Source: Orbilia blumenaviensis (Eukaryota; Ascomycota; Orbiliomycetes; Orbiliales; Orbiliaceae). Taken from it: 64,000 nucleotides of DNA. Under the pieces are notes generated by a model. The model saw only the letters and a program-made list of their open reading frames with translations, was not told the DNA's origin and ran no database searches. Of this stretch, positions 52,072 through 63,800 are shown one piece after another (the first letter of the stretch is position 1; each line of letters opens with the position of its first letter). The DNA is taken from NCBI GenBank assembly GCA_036872755.1, contig JAVHNS010000005.1, positions 1,798,001-1,862,000 of the forward strand, given 5' to 3'. Made by a program: the position numbers and the translations under genes.

Positions 52072-52645
52072 GCCATTTTAGTGGATTATATGGCGGCCAA
52101 GATGTGTTAACGGTATATAATACAAAACCGCACAATATATATATATATGTATATTATATAGTCTCGGTCCCAGACGCTGTTGACCACAACTGTGTATATT
52201 ATACAACTTAAGCGAGGCATAAGTGTGTTAATTTTCATTAGTTATGCTCAACTATCGGAGAGCCAGACAGCCAGGCAGCCAGACAGCTAAACAGCGAAAG
52301 GTTCAGGTTACTTCTTTTCTACTATAAAACATAACTGTATACATGTAGCTAATAATATACATGTGTTAAATGGCTGAGGTATATATAATAACTATAAGTT
52401 AGTACACTAACTGTCTAACTATCTGACTGTCTGAATATCTGGCTTTTCTCCAGCCTCTAACTAGGTTGATGGCAGGCTGATGGCGAACTAATAGCAAGCT
52501 GATAGTTAAACATAATTATGAAAATTAGCACATTTATACCTTGCTTAAGTAGTAATATATATGCCTAGGTATTTTGCACGGTTTGTGTTATGTATCGTTT
52601 TGACATATTTTGGCCGCCATAATTATAAAACGGTTCCATATACAG
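52072..52645. mobile_element. Imperfect inverted repeat (foldback or MITE-like element, decayed)
   Basis: The left arm (about 52072-52295) is complementary to the right arm (about 52410-52645). Perfectly matching anchors are 52091-52100 with 52610-52619, 52206-52213 with 52543-52550, and 52229-52238 with 52518-52527. The left arm has an extra segment of about 46 nt that includes an (AT)n tract. Mismatches between the arms are largely C/T or G/A transitions. There is no open frame. The centre is about 110 nt. I did not find clear target-site duplications. Confidence 0.65.
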
Positions 52646-53179
52646 GTATTTTGAAATGACAACAGTATTTAAAAGCGTACCTCTTCTAGCACGGAATCTA
52701 TATACCTCGTCAAGCGTCGTATACTACAAGATTATGCCTGTCCTAAGGTCGACTAATCGTCTTACTGACCACCCTAGATTTTGGGGGTTATGATATTTGG
52801 CATATATATAGACTTAACCTGATTACTTTTAAACTTATTACGCGGTATGATATCATGATCTCGAGAAACGGCCTGTTATCTTACAACGGGGCCTGTGTAT
52901 AACCTCTTTTATCTAGAAATGACAATCAAGAAGAAAAAGAAGAAGAATGGGGGAAGACCGGTAGTAACAACCAGAGTGAGCTCGAAGGGCCATATCATGA
53001 ATACCAATCCACTTAAAAAAAAAGAGCAAGCCAGCCCAAAGTTGACCCAGCTCCAGCCCTCCCCTCTTCCTAAAAGAACAGCCCAGCTTGCGCCGTCTAA
53101 CCCCCGCCATTCCCGTACCCCACCACCATCTCAACCTCGACTGGAGAGCAAAAAATGCAGAGGTATCTATCTATCTTAC
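52646..53179. other. 3' flank of the thioredoxin-PITH gene
   Basis: Short non-coding stretch. The plus-strand frame at 52895-53212 is lysine- and proline-rich, overlaps the gene's end and has no supporting features. Confidence 0.5.
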
Positions 53180-54348
53180 TTACTCATCACTGACCTTCTC
53201 CAGCTTCCCTAAATCCCGTTTTTCACCAACCTCTCCCACAATCCTAACCCTATCAATCCTAACCTTCTCCGCGTCCCCCTCCGCATCTTCCACAAAAAGA
53301 TTTAACGAGAAAACACTCTGAAACTTCACAAATCTCGTATTAACCGCTACAGTGCCATCCTTCCAATCCTCTTCTTTTATTTCAATCTCCTGGGTAGCTT
53401 GCATACTCTCTGCGTCGTCGAAGCCCACTATATTAGGACGGTTTACGAATAGTTTTAGTTTCGACGGACGACGGGGGAGTTCCAAGTCGTCTTCTTCATC
53501 TTCGGTTAAAGGCGGTGGGAGGGAGGTGATTTGGATTTGGTAGATTTTTACGGTGGATGAGAAGGGGATGAAGAGCATCAACTGCTCATCGGTGTCGCTT
53601 TCGATCCAATCCGCGCCTTCACCGGTACCCTTCCCTTTCCCCTTCGCACTACCACCACCACCGCTGGTTTTGGCACTAGGCTCGCCGCCTTCGAAGATAG
53701 TTCTGACCGTGCTTCCGAGTTCAGCGTTGTAGTTCATAGCATCCAGGTTCTTGACTTCGATCTCGGAGTTTATAACATCGTAAGGCTTTGGTACTTCCGC
53801 GCCCTTCCAGAATGCGGAACCTGAGCCTGATGAACCGCCGATTGCGCCGCCTGATGCTGCGAGCAGTTCTTTAACGGCGGATTGCAGGGCTGGGAGGTCG
53901 GCGCCTCTGATGCGGGTTGATTCGGTGCCGGATTTGAACATTATGAATGTTGGCATGCTAAAAATTCAAATATATATATATCAAATCAGTAAAAAATGGT
54001 ATATTAAGTTTATATGGGGGTTTAGAAGATGGTGGAAGCAACGTACGCAGTAACATTATTAGCCTGCGCGATAGCTTTCTGCTGATCGACGTCCACCTTC
54101 GCGAACACCATTTTTCCAGGCTCGGTGAGTCTTTCGGCGAGTGTTGCGTACGCCGGAGCGACGGCTTTGCAAGGACCGCACCATACTGCGTGGACTGTTT
54201 TTCTTATAATAATAGGTAGAGTGTTAGTCATATATCGTGTTATTTTGGAAGGGGGTAAAGGGAACGGACAGTCTACGACGACGATGGTGTTGTTTTTTTT
54301 TAACTCATCGAGTTGGGAGGGGGAGTTTATAACGATCGTTTTTGACAT
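53180..54348 (-). CDS. txl1: Thioredoxin-PITH protein (TXNL1/Txl1-like)
   Basis: Exons 54348-54270, 54194-54047 and 53957-53180; introns 75 nt (GTCCGT donor, branch GACTAAC) and 89 nt; 334 residues. Residues 1 to about 105 form a thioredoxin domain with the redox site WCGPC (31-35) and the cis-proline turn MPT (77-79). Residues of about 135-316 form the PITH domain that follows thioredoxin in this family. In yeast and mammals TXNL1/Txl1 binds the 26S proteasome through this domain and reduces disulfides of nearby proteins. A Gly/Ser/Lys-rich loop (about 173-190) interrupts the PITH domain and is probably a disordered insert. A Gly/Ser linker at about 115-125 separates the two domains. Both domains are complete, so the protein should work as a cytosolic or nuclear thiol reductase. 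The gene stands alone; its neighbour on the same strand is the ArfGAP gene. Confidence 0.93.
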
Positions 54349-56079
54349 TTTTGGTGGTGGTGGTGGGGTTGCGGGGTAGCTTTGGTGGGCAGGTTGTTAG
54401 GATTGTAGTTGGTGGTGGTGATGGATTAGATTATTCCGTCCACTCTGTACTATCCTAGCTGATGGGAGACCTGGTTATTCCTGATGATGACGACGATGAT
54501 AGTGGTAGTGGCGATGGATGGATGGATGGATGGATGATGGGTAACGTCGATGAGGTTGTTCGGGGGAAGGAAGGATGCCTGCTTACTACTACTATGCTGC
54601 CTTGACGAGGTATGGATTCGAGTTGGAGTTGGAGGGTTGGTTCATTGCAAAAGGGAAGACGCGGGGCCGCGCGTTTCTGGACCAACGCAAGCTTAACAAG
54701 CTTTACAGACGCAGCTCCCCGGAAGGCTGTATATATCAGATGATTCCAGTTCTAGTTCTAGTTCTACCTACTTAACAGACGGACGGGAACAATGATATGA
54801 CCGAGTCCATCTGTCTTGTTATATTTTCAACTATAGGATCGAGGGTTTCACTTATTCCCCTTAGAGTAAGAGATGCCATGATAACTAACAGCTAGTCTAC
54901 GATCCATGGTCATGGCTGGAGTCGGGTCTTATGTAGGTAGGTACCTAGGTATATACAGTACTGCCAATCCGATATAACGAAGCTACGACCCGGGTAGACC
55001 AACAACTTAGTGCTTAACCCGGCAGGCCCCTCTCACCAACAGGAATAGCATAAACCCTCCCCCCAGACCAGACGATCGACGAAAGGAACAACAGGCGGGG
55101 TTATACAGTACAGTATACAACCACCAGTCCAACATGAACATCTGTCCCCTACTCAAGTAGTTAACAAGAAGCTTCTGCCTGGGGTTTCAAAGTTGTGTGG
55201 TCGTCCGGACCCCGGTCGGAGTTATGGCTCTATATTCAATGTGAGTAAGACCAATAAGGGGAGGAAGATAACTGGAAGAAAGAGAACAAGGAGAATAAAG
55301 ACACGATCATGATAAATAATAATCCCTCATCCAAAAAAAAAAAGTTATTATAAGATCCTATGTAGTATATAAAAGTGGTACCATCATATGTACAAAAAAA
55401 AAAAAAAAAAAAAAAAAAAAGAAGAAGTAATGAAATGCCTTGCTTGCTGACGCTATAACCTTCAAGCTACTTAAGCTTCGCATAGAAATCGTACGTGAGT
55501 ACGTACGTATGCACCACACGCGCGCGTATGCCATACATACCAATTAAAAAGAAGAAAAAGTGCTGGAGGAGGAAACGTGTGTGAGTATATGAATGGAATG
55601 GAATGGCCAATTACAAAACTATATCAAGTGGTGCAGTGCGTTAATGCGTGCGAGGAAGGAAGGGTCAATGGCTGCAGTATCGACGGTAGACTTGGCTGCC
55701 CGCCGAGACGCTTTAAAGAGCCTCGAGTACAAGAATACTCAGAGTGAGAGAAAAGGGGGGAAGGGACATGAACAATCTCCAAAGGGAAAAAAAACAAATG
55801 CATACCGCTTTTTTGCTGGCCTCTTCAAACGGAAAGAAATAAAGAAAAAAGACAACATCCAAAAAAGGTCCTGGAATCACATATGCTGACAAAATAAAAA
55901 AACCTGATTGATAAAAAAAACCATGAGCAAAATTTTCTGTACCTTCCCTACCATCCATTTCATCCGTGATAAAATATAATTCTGATTCTGTTGTTGTTCA
56001 TAAAAAATATCCATCCCGTTAGAGAAAAAAAAAAAAAAAGAAATTGATGTATATTTTTTCTTTCTTTCTTTGTTTTTCA
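54349..56079. other. Intergenic: promoter of the thioredoxin-PITH gene and 3' flank of the ArfGAP gene
   Basis: About 1.7 kb with GGT repeats near the thioredoxin start, a 27-nt-class poly(A) tract around 55394-55420 and a T/C-rich end. No gene seen. Confidence 0.5.
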
Positions 56080-58869
56080 TCATCTCTGCCTTCCAAAAAC
56101 AGCGCTGGCGCTCAAGCTCGCAAATGCATCAGGGGAATGCCTTCCATTCTGCAGTCCTCTGAAATCAACAGATTCCTGTGTCGCATGCCCCCTTTTGAAT
56201 GTATCCTGTGCAATTGTCTGGCTGGGGACTGCACTGGGGCCATTCATCTTAGCGGCGAACGGGTTATTGCTGCCCGAATGCTGGAATACCGGCGTCGACA
56301 CGCTCCTCTGCTGAACTGGTATTCCCGGCACGTTCTGCTGTATCGATGACGGCGCCGGGGCAAGTTGCGGGTAGTTGTATAGCTGGAGGATTGTGGATTT
56401 ATCTGCTCGCCCAGTGAGCTGTGGCATCAATGGCTGAGCTGCGGGAGCGAGGCCGCTATGTTGCTGCTGGAGCGGCTGAACGGCGAACTGCTGCTGCTGC
56501 TGTTGCTGCTGCTGTTGAAGAAGGAATGCCTGGTTCGGGTCTTGGAAGGGAGATTGCGGGGAAGGCTGAAATACGACGGGAATTGAACCGTTTGTGTGGG
56601 TTTGCTGCAACGGAGGGGTGAATGTCTGCTGGAACGGCTGCTGTAATTGTTGCTGCTGCTGCTGCTGCTGGGCCATGTACGGGTTTGTTTGCACGCCTGC
56701 GAAGAAAGGGTTGGTCGCGCTAATTGGACTCTGCTGGGACACTGAAGAGCCGGTATAGTGTGATGTGGCGTATTGCGGTTGGGGTGGTGGGGGCACATCT
56801 CCCCAGGGAGAAGCCAGAGGAGTAGCTAGCTGCTGCTGCTGTGCGAAAGCTTGCTGTTGCTGGAGCATTGCCTGCTGGTATGGATTCTGGACATTCTGGA
56901 CGTTCTGCACCCATTGGCCGTTTCCGTTCATGAATGCTGCCTGCTGCTGCTGCTGCTGTACCTGCTGCTGGACTTGCTGCTGAACTTGCTGCTGCTGAAC
57001 CTGCTGTTGTTGATATCCGGTGGTTTGGGGCTGTAGGAACGGATTGTATGTGGCGGCGGGGTTGAGGCCGTTCTGAGCGCCGTTCTGTAGTATTCCATTC
57101 TGGCCGTTTGCGAATAGCTGCTGAGGCTGGGGAGCGTGGATTTGCATCTGCGCCTGCTGTTGCGCCTGTGCTTGTGCTAGCGCCTGTGCCTGTTGTTGAG
57201 CTGCTGCCTGCTGCTGTGATTGCGCCTGTTGCTGCTGTTGCTGCTGTTGCTGTTGTAGGAGCTGCTGTTGCTGCTGTAGGAGCTGCTGTTGCTGAGCTGC
57301 CTGCTGCTGAGCTTCTTCCTGATCCAAAGCACCGAACGGGTCTGCTCCCGAGGTTTGGTTCTCCCTCACACCGCCGAGCATCAATCCGCTCCTCTGCTTC
57401 CGGATCACCGGTTTATCCTTCGGTGGGGGTATCGGAGATGTAGTTCCGCCGCCCATGCTGATAAGAACCTCCACCGCACGCTCCATATTCCCCTTCGTGT
57501 GTTTCAAAACCTGGGCGTTCTGTTTCTCATCCCCGAAACCCATATCACGGAGTTTTATAACCTTCGCTTCATATTCTGGGGGGATCGACACAGATCCTGA
57601 ACCATTCATACCAAGGATCTTATTACCCTTCGATTCAAACGGTGATGACGACCGGGTGTTTCCATCTCTTGATCTTGGAGCTGCGGGGGAAGGGTCTCGT
57701 TGTCTGGAGCCGCCGGAGGAAGGAGTGAGGAGTCTTCCTGAGTCCTGGGGTTGTTGCTGTCGGTCTCTTCGGAACTTTCCGTGTTCGTATTTATCGCGGA
57801 TGTAGCGTTCCATGATTGATTCGGAGTCTTCGAGGTCGACCGGGGCCGGGTGTTTGAGGGGGTCTGGGTTCCAGGTGGCATTGGAGGTGACGTTTCCGGT
57901 CCGTTTCATGAGCTGGAGGAGGTGCGAGGCTTTGGTTAGCATGTGGATGGACTTGCGGTGGATGTCCTTCTTCATCTTTTTCTCTCTTTTTTTTCTGATA
58001 CAAATATATATATATATATATATATATATGAAAATATAAAAGTTTATACTCCTTAATATATATTTAGATATATAAGATATTGAAAATAAAAGATATTGAA
58101 AATAAAAGGGGGGTCTCGAGACTATCGCAAATAGAGGATGCAGTCCGAGTAGAAATCAACAACAAACAAGGAACGATTGTAATATATAATATAATATATC
58201 AAAGCAGATATATAAGAGAAAAGAAAGAAAAGGAAGAAGGAGAATAAGAAGAATATAAAGAGGAGAGAAAGAAAGAAGGAAAGGGACGTACATCGAGCTG
58301 TTCGTTAGTCCAGGTGTCGAGACTGATGGACTTGACTTTGGAGATATGTGTTCCTAATTTACGGTGGATTGCGGCACAGCGCAGACACAGGAAGATGCCC
58401 AACTGCAAGAAGACGAAGAATAAGAAACAAGCAATATATTAGCATGGTATTTTTCGATTTTAGGTATCGTCGGAGGGGTAAGTGTAGTAACGGTAGCAGC
58501 AGTAGTGTATTTTTAAAATTGGGAATTTCCAACGGTAGACGGGGGGTATTCCGGACAAGAGAAGGGAGGGATGTCACATACGCTCCAACTGGCCCATCCT
58601 GTTTGGACATATGCCAACAATAACTGTTAGTTATAAAACTTTACTTTTTTGTTTTTGAATGTATGTATGTATGTATGCATGCATGCAATGTATATGCCAC
58701 TACTAGGTTTCATGAAACGAAGCAGGTAAGCAATGAAGGAAAAGGAAAGAAAAAGAGACGGACCTGGATTTCGGGCGCGACAGTCGGCGCATTGGTTGTT
58801 CCCGGGGACCTTTGCGATGAGGTCGTGCAGCTGCTTCTCGTTCCGCTGCTGCTGACGTTTGGAGGCCAT
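56080..58869 (-). CDS. Gts1/Ucp3-like ArfGAP with UBA domain and polyglutamine tail
   Basis: Four exons: 58869-58764, 58598-58582 (17 nt), 58402-58292 and 57912-56080, giving 688 residues. Introns are 165, 179 and 379 nt. The ArfGAP domain (about 8-130) has the zinc ligands C27, C30, C47, C50 and the catalytic arginine R55 in AAIHRKLG; it stimulates GTP hydrolysis by Arf GTPases. A UBA domain follows at about 189-233 ([11 protein letters not shown]). The rest is Gln/Pro/Asn-rich with several polyglutamine runs and NPF motifs, which bind EH-domain endocytic adaptors. This order matches budding yeast Gts1 and fission yeast Ucp3, linked to endocytosis and actin patches. The start at 58869 has the best context (GCC ATG G); an upstream in-frame ATG at 58887 would add six residues. 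Divergent from STT4. Intron 1 uses a GTCCGT donor. Confidence 0.92.
56480..57310 (-). repeat. CAG-type trinucleotide tracts encoding polyglutamine
   Basis: Repeated CTG/TTG triplets on the plus strand (CAG/CAA on the minus) form several Gln runs within the last ArfGAP exon. Interruptions by other codons keep each pure tract short. Length variation between strains is likely. Confidence 0.85.
58582..58598 (-). other. 17-nt microexon of the ArfGAP gene
   Basis: The microexon completes a glycine codon and encodes WASWS inside the zinc finger, between AAACAG acceptor and GTATGT donor. Without it the spacing between the two zinc Cys pairs would be wrong (16 residues are needed and are restored exactly). 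Confidence 0.85.
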
Positions 58870-60883
58870 GGCTGAAACCTTAAACAAAAAAATAACAAAG
58901 AAGAAGAAGAAGAGGAAGAAGAAGGAACCGTTGGATTAAGGAATGGAGGAAGCGAAAAGAAAAATAAAAAAAGAGAAAGGAGCGACAGGAATAGTAGCAG
59001 CAGCAGTAGTGGTTATAATAGGGTATCAAGCGGCGAAGGGAGGAAGTTGGTGATAGAAAGAAGAAGAGAAGAGAAGAGAAGAAGGGAAGAGGTGAGGTCG
59101 GGTGAGCGAGCGAGGTGAAGTGAAGTGGAGTTGAGTTGAGTTGAGTTGGGTTGAGTTGAGCTGGGTTGAGTTGAGTTGAGTTGGAATGGGGCACTTTCTT
59201 TTGTTTCCTTCTTGTCTCTTCTTTCTTGTCTTGTCTCCTGTTCGCATGCAGAAAAAAAAAAAAAAAAAAAAAAGGAAAAAGAGAATTAAGTGCCGCAATC
59301 AATACTACAATTCTATCTTGACTTGATATAACCGGGGGCAAAAGATCCGGACTTCGAGACGACCTAGAACAAAACTAGTACGACTGCGAGTCCAGTAAAC
59401 CATCAAAAGTATGTAAGGTCAACGGTCAAAAGTCGAAGCCAAAAAGTATGTAAGTATGGGAAGGAAAATCCAGGAACATGGCACCCCGAGAACGGTATTT
59501 AATTGACATTGACATGCACAAGCAAGTCCTATTTTTTGCAGCGCATTTGATCTGACAGGCCAGGGGGGACCCCCCGGAAGAAATAGAGATACCATCAATT
59601 GCTATTGGGAGGCCCCAACGTTAACGCCTCAAAAATAGAATATCTAGTACTGTCTCACAAGCTGTTTATTATCTTGTCGCATATCCCTTGACTATATATA
59701 TATATATATATTTGTATCATGTACTGACGGTGGATAGAAATTATATTATCGACGCACGTAATGCAATGCAAATGTTAATGGAAGTACCTAGCATGTGTGT
59801 ATGTATGTACAGTGCATGATAAGTTCTCCGGAAGTGCACTGGCGGATGAGATGGCTACAGCCGTGGTAATGGCAGCCGATTCAGGGGAAGTGCAGAATCA
59901 ATAGGCAGTATTATACCACCTAGTTTACCGTTGCAGTCCGTCTAACCATATCCAATTCAGCCTCTTTCATTCTTTCAGCCTCTTTCAGCCTCTTCCCACC
60001 TACAATGTAGTTCAAACGTGTTTCTCAGCTCCGGATCTTGGTACCTTGGACGGATCTGGTGGTGTGCACATTAATGATCCGGACAAAAGTGAATCTCAGA
60101 TCTGGATCTTGGGGCTCGGGAATCCGATCGGGGTCAGTTCGGTGTCAATCATCATCTTAAATCTTAATCTGTGATATTGCAACGGCTGGACAATTGAAAA
60201 AGTGTAATTGATAGTAATATAATTTCCCCTGGATGCTGCAGCAATCTGATAAGATCTGTTTTTACTATCGAGTTGAGGTATCTAATCTGATGCGATTAGA
60301 TCTACCACTTTATTGGTTGCACAGACGGTCTGTTATAACGCTATAGTATAGTGGTATACCTGTAGGTAGAGTATATGAGTATGCATGTGTATTCGTGCTG
60401 TCCTCGGATGGCCTCGCCGGATACAGAGTCTTCTCCTCAGGTATCCTCTCCGTTGTTATACGGATAGTTTAGGTAATTCAGGTTACTTTCGATTCAATGT
60501 ATTCCCTCATGGTTACCTAGATACCTCCTCTATTCTATTTCATTGCTAATAGGTAGTTACTCAAGTTTGACGTCTGTATTCGTTCAGTGCTGTGTTCTTT
60601 GGGTTGCTAGTTATAGTTGAGGGCAGTTAGCAGTTGAGAGGTAGGTGTGGTTGCTGGGGGCCAAGCCATCGTCACAACGCAACAACACTTTATACACAAA
60701 TCATCAGCCTCTCAGTCCTGCCACGCGCTGACGTCTCTCTTCTTAATTGTTCCCTCTCTCTCACTCTTTCTCCCTACTCAATCTTGGGATTCTCTTCCAT
60801 CCGCACATAACCTCTGCTCTTTCCAGCTTCCATATTTTCTGACATTTTGGCTTCTCATCGGTCATTTTGTAATCTCAGGAAAA
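58870..60883. other. Divergent promoter region of the ArfGAP and STT4 genes
   Basis: About 2 kb shared by two divergent genes. It holds a (GAGTT)n tract (59128-59183), a poly(A) run near 59251-59272, a G6-A-C6 inverted repeat at 59563-59575 and an ORF-free stretch of about 1.3 kb. No separate gene seen. Confidence 0.6.
59128..59183 (+). repeat. (GAGTT)n pentanucleotide tract
   Basis: About 11 units, with a few single-base variants (GGGTT, GAGCT), about 260 nt upstream of the ArfGAP start codon. Confidence 0.9.
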
Positions 60884-63800
60884 ATGGATTCGTAAGTTAT
60901 ATACCGTTTCGTTCTATGTTTCTGTTTGGTGCTTGCTTGTCGCTAATCGATTTGATACAGACTCGACCGGAACCTGCGACGGTCCGCCCTCCAGCGACTG
61001 GCCAAGTTGGCCGCCGCATCCCCTGCTCCTACCACCAATACTGCTAACACCACCACCACCACCACCAACAATGCTACCATTGGTACTCTCAACTCTGGCT
61101 CCCCGTTTGACTATACCAACAGTCATCATATCCTTCCTTCTTCTCCAACCAGGCGCTCTCAATTGCAGCTGCCGCCTCCTCCGCCTCCAACCGACTTTGA
61201 AAGACTCGAGGATGAGATCCAGGGTGCTGCCCGTCTGTCCAATGGCACGGCCTTTATGAATGGCGGCCCGCGCACTTCGTCCTTCCCAAAGGCCTCGCCT
61301 CAGGTGCTCGTACGTCCTTTTATATCTTTCTCTTATATATATCTATATATCTATATCTATTATTATCTTTATTATCATCATCCATATATATATGCAATAT
61401 AGATTATCTTCTATATTCGTCTTATACGGGTTTGGTATATAAAATGATATAGAATATACAATGTTATATTATGTCATAGTTGATATTGAGGAGGGAGCTT
61501 ATACTGATATATACATATACTATATCTTCTTTGATATATTTGAGGTCTATAGAATGCACGGGATATCGAGATCATTCTAGCCCTCTGCGGCTCTGTCGAG
61601 TACATCAACTCCACCGATGCCGCCTCAAAGCTCGCCCGCTTGCTCTCCCCTTACCTCATCGACTCCTCTGTCCTCCAGATCGAGCAGTCTCCCCAGCTGC
61701 GCCACTTCACACCCAGTCCATGGGAGTCCTTGACCACCTCTATCACTGATTCCCTTGCTCTCGTTGGCACTCTCTTCCCTTCTCAGAGAGAATCAATCGT
61801 CTCCACCCTCGACTCCTACCTTCGTCGTGTCAAGGCTCAATCCGGAGGCACCCCAGACTTCTCAGATGACCGCGCCGCCATCCCCGTCGCCACTCTCGTT
61901 GTCTCCCTCCTTGGCTTCTTCAACTCCGCTGCTAAGCGCATGGACCTTTGGAACCAAGAGGAACGGGTCGAACTGGTCAAAACCGTCCGCGAGGTCCTCT
62001 CGCCAAACTTCCTCCTCTCGGCGGAAACTGCCTTCTCTACTATTAGGAATTCCCATGACAAGGATCTCAGGCTATGGAAGAGGTACACCCGTCACTATGC
62101 CGCCTCTGGCCGGCCACTTGGTGCCATGCTCCTCCAGCAAGGTTTCACCTGCCTCCTTGCTGCATCTACATCTCTGCTGGTCGTCGACCCGAAGCTCCTC
62201 AGAGACCGTAACATCCTCGACATCCTCCTCGCTCGGAGCAACAAAACGAAGGAAACAATAATCACACCGGGTTCATCTTCCCCGTCTACTCGGAAATCCC
62301 GTCTCAACCGGCTATCATCCCATTCTGATGCCTTGATTACGAATGGCCATGACCATCACCACGATCTGGTTTCCTCCCTTGTCGATATGATAACTGAGAT
62401 CCTCGCGCTCGTCGAAGATGGTGCCGACTATCTCCAGGTCGGCAGCGCCTGGCAGCAACGCCTGGCCTTCTCCGTCAAGGCCTACGCCTTCATTTCCTTC
62501 TGCAACTGCGTTGAATACCGCCACCGCCACCCAAGTCCTACCCAGCACCTCGACGATCTGGAAGACCGCGACGAGTACGCCGACATTCTCATCAGATTGC
62601 TTGAGAGCAGCCTTGAGGACCCTATGCAAATGGTCGACCAGGATCTGGCGAAGACGGTTCTCAAAATCATGGCTATCGTTGGAAAGAATGACCCGTCGTT
62701 TGCGGTTGCAGTGATCAGGCTTTTCCCGCGATATATCGTGCGCAGTGGAGCGGAGAAGGAGACCATCCGGGTTGCTGGGAAGTGTTTGGCAAAGGTCCTG
62801 CAGACTTTATCACAAGACGCTATGATTACGACGTTGTATACGCTGGGGAATGTGCTTTCTTCAGGAAATCCTGAGAGAGCACTGACGGCAAATACGAGGG
62901 AGAAGATGCATCCCGATCTGTTGGATGCCGCTGCCCTTGGGTCTGCGATCTCACTGTCGTTAAACACCGATGAGGAAAAGTTCTTAGTCTACGAACGAGT
63001 TATCGAGGCTATTGTCGGTGTCGCCTGTGAGATGAAAGACGAGAAGATGGTGGAGCTCGCGGCTAGCATCCTTGGACAGAAAGTAGGGAAGGTTAATGGT
63101 GCCGTTGACGCGAAGATTATTGTCGAACTTGCGGTTCTGGCCCTCGCTGGTGGTCCGCTAGAGCTCAAAACCGTTTTGAAGCTTCTCGACCGGCTGGGGA
63201 CGAACGCGGTCGGTGTCCGTGACGTTAATATCGCCGGTGCCGTCCTGGAGGCTAGGATTTATCTGTCTACGCATCTTAAATTGGACAATCCGCTCTACGA
63301 CACCTACCTCACCAGCCTCTTGGAATGTATCATTAACAAGGGCGATGTCCATGAGCAAGATAACCGAAAGCAGATGGAGCCGGACAGCCGGACATCACCG
63401 GTTGAGCCGCCCAAGCTGCGGTTCCTCGCTGGATCACAACTATTCCTACATTTGGATATCGTACAGCTCGCTGCGAGGGAGATATCACAGTTTTTGCAAC
63501 CTCTCGCGATATTACTTAATACTTCTAACTCGGAGAGAACGGAGATGCCGCCGTATAACATCCATTCGAACAAGGATATTCAGCAACTTTTCCGGAACGC
63601 ATGGTTTAACTGCGTCGTTCACGGTTTCTTACGTCAGAGCGAGTTGGTACAGTCGCATGAATCGTTCCTTCGTGTGATCGCACGTCACACACCGCCTCTT
63701 GTTGCTGAGGCGAGGATTAATCACATGGAGAGCGATATGGACCTTAACACCATTCTCAGGCGTGGGATGAACACGCAAAACATCGCAGAGCAGAAACGGA

